Under the pieces are notes generated by a model. That model saw only the letters and a program-made list of their open reading frames with translations, did not search any database and had not been told where the DNA came from. Source: Catonia carolina (taxonomy: Eukaryota; Arthropoda; Insecta; Hemiptera; Achilidae). From it: 64,000 nt of DNA. The stretch is from contig JAQMRL010000005.1 of assembly GCA_035578175.1 (NCBI GenBank), positions 59,377,722 to 59,441,721 on the forward strand, in the 5' to 3' direction. Numbering within the stretch: the stretch's first letter is position 1; every line of letters starts with the position of its first letter. Below are positions 42,592-53,465 of this stretch, in pieces. The position numbers and the translations under genes were made by a program.

Positions 42592-43351
42592 GGAGGGCGT
42601 ATTGAAAAGTAATGCCTCCATCGCTATAACTATTACAATGATGGACTAGATAATCGCATATGTGGTTAGTCATGTACTGGAACTCTTTGTAAACATGCCA
42701 TTCTAGCGGCGATTGACAGCTGTAACCGGTTCGCCGCAACCAAAAAAGTTCAAAATAATGCCATCTGCCGAGCAAGTCATTATTACTGTTTTCTGAAATT
42801 GTGATAATATCGTTTCCATGGAGTTTTTGGGACGTGACTGTATTGTCAACTCCGAACAATATGTTGTTATCCCATCAAATCTGAAGCGACGGCTGCGTAG
42901 GGTTTGTCCAGACAAAGAGCCGATTCTGCATTATGACAACGCTCCTCACACAAGTCTGAAAACGCGTACAGCACTAGAGAAGCTTGGGTTTCATGATATT
43001 TTACCTCATTCACCTTATCGCCCAGATCTTACGCCCGGTGACTTTTCCTCTTTCTGAAGCTTAACGAACATCTTAAGGGTATGCGTTTTTCTTCGGATCC
43101 ATTAGTGATAGCGGAGGTGAGAAAATTGTGCCATACGAAAACTTCAGATTTCTTCCGTGACGGACTTTTCCAAAGCGCAGTAGGCCTACGTTGATGTAAA
43201 TATGTCGCTGTTAACAGCGATTATGTGGAAAAGTGATTATATTGGTGAAGAGGGGACAGTTTAAGCTATTATTTCACACTAATGTGTAAACAATATATCC
43301 ATGATTTATAAAGTTATAGCGATGGAGGCATTACTTTTCAATACACCCTTG
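42592..43351 (+). mobile_element. Nonautonomous mariner with partial transposase
   Basis: Flanked by TA (42590-42591 and 43352-43353). Inverted termini contain GTATTGAAAAGTAATGCC at both ends. The inner frame 42818-43057 encodes C-x-V-N-S-E-Q-Y and the catalytic-region signatures H-Y-D-N-A-P-H-T-S and S-P-Y-R-P-D-L-T-P-G-D-F. The first third of the transposase is missing, and a stop truncates the end. Confidence 0.88.
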
Positions 43352-43359
43352 TATGATAC

Positions 43360-43527
43360 CGGAGATGAGGCGTCGGAGAGGGAACTGAGGTTATCCTGAT
43401 GAGGGCATGTATGTCGGGTAATGAGGCTCAGAGATTTGAGGGTGGATGACTGACGGGACAGGTTTGAAATGAGGTCAGGATGCGAGAAGAACAGAAGGAT
43501 TTAGTCCACTCGCTAATACATACTCAC
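43360..43527 (+). repeat. Second copy of LINE 3'-end segment
   Basis: Direct repeat of about 42423-42589 (gtatgtcgggtaatgaggct and gacaggtttgaaatgaggtc in both). The mariner at 42592 sits exactly between the two units. Confidence 0.75.
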
Positions 43528-43529
43528 TA

Positions 43530-44187
43530 AATTTATGTAAGATATTTGGTTTGTAGTCCTTGATTGTTCATGATTTCACTACAGGAAGACTTAAGGGAAG
43601 TGGTTCCAAGAAAACCCGAAAAAATATAGATTTTTCTAATTTTACATTAATCAATAATTTAAAATACCCTATTAAAATGGTGGTACTTTAATAACACTCG
43701 GATGGATGCAACTTTTATTATTGTACATTTTCTTCAGTATTCGTCAGGTAAATATTAACCCAAGTGGAAATTTCTTAGTCATTCTTATCTTTAAAGTGGA
43801 ATTGCCGAAAATCTCTTTTTCTGACATAAATTACACTTTTCTCAGATCCTACTAAAGATTTCTCTGTGAAATTTTTTCAGTGTGTTAATTATAGTAAGAT
43901 GCTTGTTTTAACATATCCAAATATTAACAATTTTTATAGAAGATGATAAATATTATTTTTTAAATATGTTTGAATCGGTGAAAAACAACCATTTAAAAAA
44001 ATCATAACTTTTACAATAATTATGCATAAAACATAAAAAGGACTCACGGGAAGACAGGTTCAGTCACAATTTTTGTAAAATCGGGATTTGCTACCATCTG
44101 TTAGATAATTCTATGAACTATTTTAACATCTAATCGTTTTTGATAAAAATAGGTTACGTCCAATGTAATAACAATATTAAAAAAAAA
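43530..44187. other. Intronic AT-rich DNA
   Basis: I see nothing recognisable between the LINE segment and the CTTTCTC element. The whole stretch lies in the 41273-45406 intron. Confidence 0.4.
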
Positions 44188-45122
44188 TCTGGTGTGAAAC
44201 ACTCCCACGAATTTCTCTTGCCAATGCAAATAATGAACAATATAACATAACATTAGTAATAAAACATTAGAAATAAACAAAAAAAAACTAACCTCAAAAA
44301 ACATAACCTTATTTTAATCATGAGTGAAAGATGCAAAATATGGAATATCACTCTTTCACGCTAAACTAGGCTCTGTAGAAAAAAAAGCTCTAAATAAAAG
44401 TTGTAGATATTTCAATTTCCTAAATTTGATTATATACACTTTTGACTTTTGTCGTAAAATGCATGTTAAGGCTGACATCTTCGAAAACAATCGATTTTTT
44501 GCACGTTTTCGTGAGAAAAGAAAAAAACAAATTGCTAATTACCGCTAAATTAAGCGTTATACAAAAAAATGTTTGAAATAAAAATTGTAGGATTTTAAAT
44601 TCTCTACAATTTTTATTATATACATTTTTGCGCTTAAATGCATATTAAAGCCGCAATGTCTAAAAAAACAATTTTTTACGAGAAAACGGCCTTCCCAAGA
44701 AATCAGCAGACATGGCGCCTACCCTATCGTGTAAAGCGTAAAAAATGTAGTAATGAGGCGATTTTAAAACAGATCGTAGGAGCCGTTTTTGAGAAGATCG
44801 CAAAAAAGTGAAAAATGGCACGAATAAACCACTATTTCCTGTTGACCGATTTTGATGAAAATGTTCGTGTCGGGTCCAAAAGTAGTATCTAACTTAAGTT
44901 TCAAATTTCAAGTTTCAAGTTTGTACAATGTTCCGTTCTTGAGATATTCTGTTTACAGACACACACTCGCACGCGTGCGAGCACACAGAGACCAATCGCT
45001 AAAAACATGTTTTTGGGTTAAAGGGATCTGAAAACGTGTAGAACCGGTGAAAACTAAATTTCGAAAAATCAACATGAATACAATACTTTCCTTCCTAGAT
45101 ATTCATATAGGCAAGAGAAAGT
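44188..45122 (-). mobile_element. CTTTCTC element, full-length copy
   Basis: Reverse orientation: TCTGGTGTGAAACACTC (hairpin end) at 44188, the partner motif atttctcttgcc at 44211-44222, the acatggcgcctaccctatc block near 44710, and the terminal ggcaagagaaagt at 45110-45122. Flanked by A-runs (nine on the left, six on the right). No coding sequence. Confidence 0.83.
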
Positions 45123-45406
45123 AAAAAATATTAAAAATAGGTTAGTGATGTACCTACTTGGAAACTTTAAAAATCGTTTCCTGAAAAATTTGTTAAACGT
45201 GACTGACGCTGTTCTTTCCGTGAGCCTTTCATATGTTAAAATGTAGAGTAAATTTCATAGTTTCATATAAAACCAGAAGTAAATTATCAGAAATAAAGTA
45301 GTGGTTCCTGAGAAGAAGCATTTTCATTAAAATGATTTAGTATAGGGCAAACCACTCGCCCTAAAAGAGTTTTCTAATTTATAAAAATTTTATAATGATA
45401 ACTCAC

Positions 45407-45628
45407 GTCTTTTTGCGTCATAGAAGAGTACGTGTCAGATTTTCCGTCAGGCTTCACTGATTTTAAACTTTGTAAATCTTCTAAGTCACGTGATGGTTGT
45501 GTTTGCAGTTGAGGTGGAGATAGCCGTTGACCAGCTTCCGGATAACTAGGTTGGTCAGGGATTTCGGTCTCCTCAGCCGGATTTGGCTGCATAGACTGTG
45601 ATGTACGTTTCTTCTTATGCTTGCGAAT
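45407..45628 (-). CDS. Exon of the large gene (74 codons)
   Basis: Acceptor TTCTTCTTATACAG and donor GTGAGT. The 222 bases keep phase 0 at both ends. The frame begins I-R-K-H-K-K-K-R-T-S-Q-S (basic), continues with Pro/Gln/Glu-rich sequence (P-N-P-A-E-E-T-E-I-P-D-Q-P) and ends S-S-M-T-Q-K-D. The composition is more balanced than flanking DNA, as expected of a true exon. Confidence 0.82.
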
Positions 45629-45678
45629 CTGTATAAGAAGAACCATATATTATAATACTCATATAATAGGAGCGTTAG

Positions 45679-45847
45679 GCCACCTCCGTAGAGTAGTGGT
45701 AGCGCGCTAGCCTACCACGTGGAGATCCCGGGCTCGATTCCCGGCCAAGATATCGAACTTTTCACAAAATTAAAAACAAAACCACCGTTAAATATCCCAC
45801 CGTAGTCACTAATGACCCAGCTGTTCATGCGACTTTAAATAAAAAAA
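45679..45847 (+). mobile_element. tRNA-headed SINE (third head type) with 9-bp target duplication
   Basis: The head contains TAGTGGTAGCGCG (A box) and GGCTCGATTCC (B box). The body ends gcgactttaaataaaaaa. Direct repeats gagcgttag flank it at 45670-45678 and 45848-45856. It sits within the 45629-46642 intron. It is not a tRNA gene because the acceptor arms are absent. Confidence 0.88.
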
Positions 45848-45934
45848 GAGCGTTAGTACGATTTTCAGGAGTCTAACTAATGATTTCCATCGATTTTTTG
45901 GTGCTGGAAGTGGGAAAATAAAGTACAGTGAAAC

Positions 45935-46015
45935 CCCAGTAGGCGAGCAGCAGCAAGCAACCAACCGACCATGCCACCGAAAACCAGCGGTAAAGCAGCG
46001 AAGAAGGCGGCCTAA
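45935..46015 (+). pseudogene. Histone H2B 5'-end fragment
   Basis: ATG at 45971 starts M-P-P-K-T-S-G-K-A-A-K-K-A-A and is then ended by TAA at 46013-46015. The first 13 residues equal the N-terminus of insect histone H2B. The preceding 35 bases (GC-rich, gcgagcagcagcaagcaacc) look like a histone leader. Everything after codon 14 is missing and AT-rich DNA follows. It lies antisense in an intron of the large gene. It is a captured or retroposed fragment with no histone function. Confidence 0.75.
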
Positions 46016-46640
46016 TTCGAAATTTTCGTTAATTGGAAGAAATTATTAGTATTGTTCCCGTCATTTTGTGTGACATAGGCTACTAACGTTAAATCTAACT
46101 TCGTAATTCCAAATTTCGAAATGAAAATTTTCGTTAATTCGAAATTTTTATTTTATTTTGATTTTACTTGAACTTGCTTTAAGCGGACTGTAGGCTACGA
46201 TGGTTTTGACTGAAAATTTAAATTTTTGGTTTTTTATCTTTTTCAGTAGTTCAGGCCTAGATCTGCCAGAAAAGCATTAAATTACGTCAAAAAAAGGTTT
46301 TAATGAAAAAAAATGTTTACCACTTTTACCAAGAAAAATTATTATGTCACCATGAACGAACACACCCTTTTTCCTTTAATTTCATTTTTCATTGTTTCTA
46401 GAATGAAATTTAAATGTTGATAAGTCGGTAATGCTGACGTAAGCAAAATTTATTTCATTGTGTTATTTATTTTTCTAACAATTTTGACTGGTTTTGTTAT
46501 TAATAAAAGTCGAATTGCAATTATATTGTAAGCATTTATTTTTTCACTCAATTTATAGGGCAAGAGAAAGGAATGAATTTGTCTACCATTTATGAACGGA
46601 CCAGATCCTGAAAGAACTTGAAATATCTGTTAAAATATTT
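46016..46640. other. Intronic AT-rich DNA
   Basis: Contains repeated ttcgaaatttt/cgttaattcgaaa words near 46015-46150 but no gene. I could not assign the words to an element. Confidence 0.35.
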
Positions 46641-46642
46641 AC

Positions 46643-46882
46643 CCCTCCTTGATCATCGGCCTCTTTCACTTCCAAAGCATATTCCGTTTCATCATCATCC
46701 CATGTAGATTCAGATCGTTCGTCAGAAGATGATTCGTCTTCGACTATTTCCTCTCCTCCTTCTTCTTCTTCCTCTTCTTCCTCTACCGGTTCAGGTTCTG
46801 GTTCGATTATGGGTGATGCAACTTCTTCTATAGAAGGCTCCGGCTCAGGTTCAGGCTCTTGCTCGGAACTCTTCTTCTTTGA
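46643..46882 (-). CDS. Exon of the large gene (80 codons, acidic)
   Basis: Acceptor GGTTTATTTCCAG and donor GTAAAT after GGAGGG. The length of 240 bases keeps phase 0 at both ends. It encodes S-K-K-K-S-S-E, then Glu-Pro repeats (E-P-E-P-E-P-E-P and again E-P-E-P-E-P), a run of eight Glu, then a Ser/Glu/Asp-rich end with S-T-W-D-D-D-E-T-E-Y-A-L-E-V-K-E-A-D-D-Q. A highly acidic linker, probably disordered. GC content is above that of the flanking introns. Confidence 0.85.
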
Positions 46883-46986
46883 CTGGAAATAAACCATAAT
46901 ATTCAATTTAAAAATTCTACAAATCTTGTGACACTCTACGCTAGATGTTTTATTTTTAATGCTGGTTTACGCTATAGCTTAACAAA

Positions 46987-47210
46987 CTAAAGACTGCAGA
47001 TGAAGGCGGAGCATAGTGATCTAGATCACAGCACAGAGCCAATTGACTTTCGTTAATCGTATCCTGCGTTGTCACTTTGTGATCCCGCTGTGGATGACTA
47101 CCTAACAAAAATTCAGCTGGAGTTCGGTGGAACAGAGTGCGACTTAGCGGAGGGGCAACCTCACATCCGACCTTAGCTGTTATTGGCTAGATCTCATCTG
47201 CAGTCTTTAG
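46987..47210. mobile_element. Small MITE with CTAAAGACTGCAGATGA ends
   Basis: The 17-bp terminal inverted repeats match except for the innermost bases (CTAAAGACTGCAGATGA and TCATCTGCAGTCTTTAG). About 224 bp, noncoding. It interrupts a second copy of the element whose ends are ggtttac-tatag (46964 and 47222 onward). Confidence 0.7.
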
Positions 47211-47313
47211 ATTGTTGGGGTATAGTAAAGTAATCGGTAGAGTAGTACTCTGTCATCTGCTACCGTCGTGTGAACGGTTGGGATAGTCAACGGTAGAATA
47301 CTGAAGATAAAAA

Positions 47314-48227
47314 TCTGGTGTGAAACACTCACACAGCTTTCTCTTGCCAATGCAAATAATTAACAATATAATCTAACATTAGTAATAACATATTAGAAAT
47401 AAAAAAACTAACCTCAAAAAACATAACCTAATATTAATCATGATTGAACGACGCAAACTGAAAATCAACCTCAGTTAGGCTTAAAAATACGGAATATCAC
47501 TTTCGCGCTAAACTAGGCTCTGTAGAGAAAAATTTTTTATATAAAAGTTGTAGATCTTTTAATTTCCTATAAATTTGATCATATACACTTTTGTCGTAAA
47601 ATGCATGCTAAGGCTGAAATCTTAAAAAATAGATCTTTTTACACGTTTTCGTGAGAAAAAAAATAGAAAATCACTAATTACCGCTAAACTAAGCGTTATA
47701 CAATAATGTTTAAAATAAAAGTTATAGGATTTAAATTCTCTACTACTTATTGTATACATTTTTGCGGTAAAAGCATATTAAAGCCTGCAATCTTAAAAAA
47801 AACAATTTTTGTTCGTGAAAACAGCCTCTTCAAGAATTTTAGCAATCATGGCGCCTACCTTATCTTGTAGAGCATAAAAAATGCAGTAAATTAGGCGATT
47901 TTTAAAAAAATCGTTGGAGCCGTTTGTGAGAAAATCGCAAAAAAATAAAAATGACACGAATAAACTACTACTTCCGGTTGACCGATTTTCATGAAAATGT
48001 AGTAGTACCTCTAGTAGTACCTAACTTAAGTTTCAAGTTTCAACTTCGTACAATGTTCCGTTCTTGAGATATTTTGTTCACATACACACAGACCAATCGC
48101 TAAAAATATGTTTCTTAGGTTCAGGGGGTCTGAAAACGTATAGATCCGGTGAAAACTCGATTTCGAAAAATCGACGTGAAAACAATACTTTCCTTCCTAT
48201 ATTATATTCATACAGGCAAGAGAAAGT
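47314..48227 (-). mobile_element. CTTTCTC element with clean empty-site relative
   Basis: Reverse orientation, TCTGGTGTGAAACACTC to ggcaagagaaagt. Exactly five A flank each side. The uninterrupted sequence (agat, five A, ttggtagag) occurs in reverse complement at about 52672-52688, so the target carried a single A5 run. Confidence 0.88.
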
Positions 48228-48254
48228 AAAAATTGGTAGAGTAAATAACTAAGT

Positions 48255-48590
48255 TTACGGACATCTCAACAGAATGGATGACATTAGGCTGACTAAAAGA
48301 ATATTTCCATATTTAAATGGGATTAAGACAACAACTGGATGGTTTAAAGAAGTGGAATAGGAATATAGAAAAACGTGATCCAGGACAGAGACACATTTGG
48401 AAAGCCCGTAGACAATTTCAAAGTTTTTAAAAGCAGAAACACTGATTCTGATAAATCAGCATATAAGTGGTCAGACGAAAGAAAGAAGATGATGAGTAAA
48501 AGGATAAAGAGGTTCTGGGAAGAAAGAAAGAAGAAACAAACAGTACATCATGCGAAAAGTTTAACGCTCTCCTAAGAAGGCCAAAACGTA
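48255..48590 (+). pseudogene. LINE 3'-end relic
   Basis: Reads V-Y-G-H-L-N-R-M-D-D-I-R-L-T-K-R-I-F then, in another frame, I-Q-D-R-D-T-F-G-K-P-V-D-N-F and W-S-D-E-R-K-K-M-M-S-K-R-I-K-R-F-W-E-E-R-K-K. The G-H-L-N-R-M pattern is typical of LINE polyprotein ends. Frameshift and stop codons are present. Confidence 0.65.
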
Positions 48591-48646
48591 ACAAAAAGTA
48601 AGTGCGGTGGCGAAGTAATAGGCTAGGTTTACATTGGTGAATTTTT

Positions 48647-48777
48647 ACTTTCTCTTGCCTATATGAATATATAGGAAAAAAATTTTGTTTTCATGTCTAT
48701 TTTTTGAAAACGAGTTTCTACCGGATCTACACGTTTTCAGACCTCCGAACCCAAAAAACATGTTTTTAGCGATTGGG

Positions 48778-48828
<51 letters not shown>

Positions 48829-49670
48829 CCTGTGAACAAAAGATCTCAAGAACGGAACATCGTACAAACTTGAAACTTAAGTTAGATACCACTCGAGGAC
48901 CCGACACGAACATTTCCATCAAAATCGGTCAACCGGAAGTTGTAGTTTATTCGTGTCATTGTTCACTTTTTTGCGATTTTCTCAAAAAACGGCTCCTACG
49001 ATTTTTTTTAAAAATCGCCTCATTTACAACATATTTTGTGCTCTACATGATAGGGTAGCCGCCATGACTGCTAAAATTCTTGAAGAGGCTGTTTTCACGT
49101 ACAAAAATTGTTTTTTTTAAGATTGCAGCTTTAATATGCATTTACCGCATAAATGTATACAATAAGTAGTAGAGAATTTAAAATCCTACTTTTATTTCAA
49201 ACATTATTGTATAACGCTTAGTTTAGCGGTAATTAGTGATTTTCTATTTTTTTCTCAAGAAAACGTGTGAAAAATCGATTTTTTTAAGATTTCGGCCTTA
49301 GCATGCATTTTACGATAAAAGTGTATATGATTAAATTTATAGGAAATTAAAAGATCTACAACTTTTATGTAGAAATTTTTTCTCTACAGAGCCTAGTTTA
49401 GCGTGAAAGTGAAATTCCGTGTTTTTAAGCCTAACTGAGATTGATTTTCAGTTTGCGTCGTTCAATCATGATTAATATTAGGTTGTTTTTGAGGTTAGTT
49501 TTTTTTATTTTTTATTTTTTATTAGTCTACTAATGTTAGATTATACACATTACGACAAAAATGTATATAATTAAATTTATACGAAATTAAAAGATCTATA
49601 ACTTTTAAGCATTTTTCTCTACAGAGCCTAGTTTAACGTGAAAGAGTGATCTTCCGTATTATTAGCTACA
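48647..49670 (+). mobile_element. CTTTCTC element with GT microsatellite, 3' truncated
   Basis: Begins ACTTTCTCTTGCC after five T. It contains a (GT)n plus CGCG microsatellite (48779-48830) and the family core. Near its 3' side a second partial core is repeated (about 49545-49665), and the terminal hairpin is missing. Confidence 0.8.
48779..48830. repeat. (GT)n/(CG)n microsatellite
   Basis: About 20 GT units followed by CGCGCGCG inside the CTTTCTC element. Other family copies have shorter versions at the same place (for example cgcgcgcgtgtgtg near 56842), so the tract is part of the element. Confidence 0.95.
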
Positions 49671-49679
49671 GGCCGGCAA

Positions 49680-51185
49680 GATCCAAATGAATTTCGAGTT
49701 GCGCAGAACAACTGAGTGAGAAAGAAATATTTAGAAAGAGAGGGGTATATTGCTCTCCACACTTGTCAGTGCGGAACAGCCTGCCTACAAAGTTCTGTGT
49801 GCTGTTTATCACATACACAGACACACGTACACACACATTATTGTTATATTTCTAGTTACAAACAGACTTAATTTTCTCTTGTACTATTACGCTCATAGTG
49901 CTGTTAATAAAATATTATGCTGTTATTTTAAATAAACACACAATTACACTGTTTTAAATAAACTAACAGTGAACATGAGTTTTTCTCGCCGCCTCGGATA
50001 AAAAAAACTAACACTGAAACACTATTTTAAATAGTATACACAATTACACTGTTTTAAATAAACTGGTTTTCGATAACGCATAAAAGAAAATCACGTCTTA
50101 AAGTATGTAAGGTACTATTCTAAAGAAACCGACTGGACTACAAAACCGAAACACTACTTTTTTGACCCACTGTACGGATGTTCACTGTTTGGTGACTGGA
50201 AACGCACTGGCTCTGAAACCCCCCACTACTTCCTTTGCTACTGCGCATACGCGACTCACATCTCATTTGGAATGAGTTGGCCTATACGCGCCAACTTGTT
50301 GTTTGTTTACAACCTATAGGCGATTGCCTCGCTCAGAGTACTCTTGTAGTAGATCAAATATAGACTGCTTACTAATTACTAGAAAAGTTATTCTTAAGAT
50401 ATTATCCAGTGTATCACTTTTACTAGGAGTAGGCCTATACATCATGCTGATATGCTAATACCACCAACGCCTAAAATTGAGTTATTTAAACGGTTTTTTT
50501 GTATTTAGGACCTAAAACCTTCAACTGGGTACCAAAAATAAAAATAATTAAAAAATACTAAAAATTTTAAACGCTTTTCCACATTGATGATCGAGTTTAC
50601 GATTGAGAATACAGATACATTTTTCTGATTAGTTTATTTCACTTTATTTATTTATACTTATATTTTTTTTTTTTGTTAATGTGTGCAAGACATGTAATTG
50701 GTACTTTTTTATAGTTATTTTTGATTAGTTTTCCGCTTCTGCTTTCCGTTCAAAGATTGCCGTAATTTGTATTAATTCTCATTTTATCTCTTTGTTCTAT
50801 TTATACATACATGTATTTTTGTTAATGTTGCTACATCTTTGACATTGTATTTTCATGGATGGTAACCTCCATCACAGCTTTTGCTACAGGAGATACCTAG
50901 TTCCATATTTTATATAAAATTCCTAATTTGTTTAATTTAATTTGTTTTTAATTTAAGGCGCATTTGTTTAGTTTTAATTAAGTTACCTTTTGTACTTGAT
51001 TTGTGTATTTTGCCTTTATTTTGTATTATAAAATGTGGAATGAAGATTATTAATATTATAATATTACTTCTGATTTATTTATTTAGCTCTGTAAATACTT
51101 AATATTTCTCTTATATTTTTGTTTTTGTAATTTTCACTAGTAATGTTCCACAATCACTCATTTTCGCCATACAAATCAACAAGTT
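49680..51185. other. Intronic DNA with a short dispersed repeat
   Basis: Nothing coding is recognised. A 38-base segment near 49968-50005 matches 21975-22012 inverted, and the phrase acactgttttaaataaact occurs twice nearby. Confidence 0.4.
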
Positions 51186-51190
51186 AGGTC

Positions 51191-51981
51191 GTTTTCACAC
51201 ACACAGGCTAAGCCGTTGCCGGGAATGCACTGTTGTCATATTAGAGTTTTCACACAAAGGCCGGTCCGCCAGCCCGGCATCCGGCACCGGTAAATGAAGC
51301 CGAACTTGAAGGCTAGTTTCACACACATCGATTTTGGACGGTCGATAAAAAAACGGATGTCCAAATTCCGATAGTGTCATGAAGAAATAAATGAGTCCTT
51401 TTACACAAATCAATTCTCAAACGGCACGGGACGATTACAGTGTGACAGTCGATCACTGCCACTGTGTGGACGGCTGCGATTTCCAACATGTCGGTTTCAA
51501 TGTCCACTTGGGCGCAGTTGCAGCGCATGTCTAGACTTGCCGATGCCGGAGAGGTGTTTGAGTACTGTACACATTACAGTGGTTTTCATCGCAATCTCAA
51601 CAGATTTTATTTATTTTTTATTTGTATTATTTTTTGTGTGTATATAACTTTTTATTTTACTAGTATAACTTATTAAAAGTTTATATAACTTTCTATCTTA
51701 TTAGTATAACTTATTAAAAGATTATATAACTTTTTATCTTATTAGTAGGCCAATAACTTATTATAAGTTTATAAACTTTACTGTGTGTTAGTCTATATAA
51801 CGTTTTATAATCGTTACTATGTGTAAATTGTTCGATTGCGATGTCGTAACATTAATAGAACTAATAATTGAAAGCAAACCCTCCTACTTTACAAACTGTG
51901 GAAAAATTCAGCATGCACTAGCACCGGCTCCGGTTTTGCCGGAATGCGTAAAAAGTTACTTCGGCGGGTGTGTGTGAAAAC
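51191..51981. mobile_element. Terminal-inverted-repeat element with GTTTTCACACACAC ends
   Basis: The left end GTTTTCACACACACAGGC and the complement of the right end GTTTTCACACACACCCGC share 14 terminal bases. GC-rich subterminal blocks follow (ccggcaccgg on the left, accggctccgg on the right). The interior holds short tandem-like tataactttttat words and no transposase. No target duplication could be identified. Confidence 0.55.
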
Positions 51982-52178
51982 TCCCTTACTGTTTTTCAGA
52001 TTCTGATCTTTTCATTAATTTAATTGACCAAAACAATAACAGAAAAAACAAAATAACACAAAAACTATAAAAGAATTACTAGACAAAATCAGTTATTAAA
52101 ATTAATACAAATTATAAAAAGAATCAAAAGCTTTTAATTTCGTTCACTTGTCAAAACAAAAAAGTAACTCCCCTATTC

Positions 52179-52890
52179 GGTTTACACGGGTATAGTACCA
52201 ACAACTTGCTCGTAACAGGCAGGTGGAGTGTTAAATTATCTATCTACTAAATCCAGGGCTACAAAAAATAGTTCTGTTTCTTATCACATGGTCAGCCAAT
52301 CATATGACTGAAGTATTTAAGAGCAGATGAGGTAGAAATGTAAAAGATAATAGTCAGAGTTATCTCCTCCGAGAGTACTGAATTTCATTATAGTACAACC
52401 AGATCCTGTGATGAATTAAGTGAAGGTGTCATTTGCAGAGTAGAAAGTAGATACTTTTCAAAGAGCCTGGCATGCTGATAAGCATACTTTTCTACTCTGT
52501 GAAGAAGGTAATAATAAACCACCTCACTCCTCGTTTTACTTAGTAAAGCCTCTAGAGATTCAAACCAGCCTTTTGATGACCTGATGACCAAAACAACAAG
52601 TACCAACAAAATGGGTAATAGAGTAGAGTTGGCATGGTGGTAGGGGTTTTTTTTAAGTGGGCCTTTACTCTACCAATTTTTATCTTTGGTACTCTACCGT
52701 TGACTATCCCGACCGTTTACACGACTATAGTAAATGGTAGAGGACTATTCTTCCTGCTTACTCTACTAATTATTACACCAATGTAAACCAGGCCTATTCC
52801 TACCGCTTCCCTACTAAAAAGAACACCCATTACCATGCCATCTACCCTCTACCACTCACTTTGCTAGTACTATACCAGTGTAAACCGGAT
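52179..52890. mobile_element. CGGTTTACAC terminal-inverted-repeat element
   Basis: The ends CGGTTTACACGGGTATAGTA and the complement of the right end CGGTTTACACTGGTATAGTA are inverted repeats. Imperfect pairing continues for about 70 bp once the retroposon at 52205-52598 is removed. Noncoding. A second copy is at 46964-48646. Confidence 0.7.
52205..52598 (+). mobile_element. AAC-tailed retroposon with 11-bp target duplication
   Basis: Direct repeats agtaccaacaa at 52194-52204 and 52599-52609 flank this 394-bp copy. It ends in an AAC tail and lies inside the CGGTTTACAC element. This copy defines the family ends and shows that the family moves by retroposition. Confidence 0.88.
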
Positions 52891-52894
52891 ACAG

Positions 52895-53460
52895 AAGTAA
52901 TGTCATGTTTCTCTTGTGAATGAAATCGAAATCTGTTAATTCTTTTTTGTAATTTATTCATATTGATAAATGATTTTTTTAATGTAGGCCTACTAGAACT
53001 TTATCGTCTTTGTGTTATTTTGTTTTTTTTTCAAAAATAAAATATTTTAGTTATTCTAAAATTTATTCTATATTCTGGCGGATCTACAGCAGAGATTTAT
53101 CGTCACAGTCCTATATTTCATCCCCTCTCTGTCTTACTTTCCTAATCTCCCGCATCCTATCTCTCTCATTTTCCTCCACACGTCCTCTCTTCCTCATCCC
53201 CTCTCTCCCTCTCACATCTTCTCATACATTTCTTCTCCTTGGTGTGTAAGGAGCAATTTTGGAAGGTTTCCATAATTTTTGATACAACTTAATAACTTTT
53301 CAGAGTAAAAAAGAATTTTTTGAATGATGGGCCAATGTTACCCCTTAAGGAAGACCCCTGTTACGGTAACCAGACTTATTCAAAAACGCTCGGTCACCAT
53401 CTCTTATCGCGATTTTTGTTGATTTAGCTTGGGTGGTTTTTTAGATTTGATATTATTGAT
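52895..53460. other. Intronic DNA, pyrimidine-rich in part
   Basis: The stretch 53100-53250 is CT-rich (tcccctctct-type repeats). Nothing coding is recognised. Confidence 0.4.
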
Positions 53461-53465
53461 TGTTA

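Larger units (their letters stand above)
46964..48646 (-). repeat. Copy of the CGGTTTACAC element, heavily interrupted
   Basis: Segments 46964-46986, 47215-47313, 48228-48245 and 48600-48646 match, in order, the reverse complement of parts of the element at 52179-52890 (for example cggttgggatagtcaacggt). A MITE, a CTTTCTC element and a LINE tail have been inserted into it. Confidence 0.6.

Noticed and set aside
42203..42859. 218-residue frame on the reverse strand
   Set aside because: It crosses the boundary of a LINE relic and a mariner element, with no domain pattern in this orientation.
45679..45760. Possible tRNA gene
   Set aside because: It lies between 9-bp direct repeats, has an A-rich tail and lacks a paired acceptor arm, so it is a SINE.
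48645..48922. Open frames across the GT repeat on both strands
   Set aside because: They are translations of a dinucleotide microsatellite inside a transposable element.
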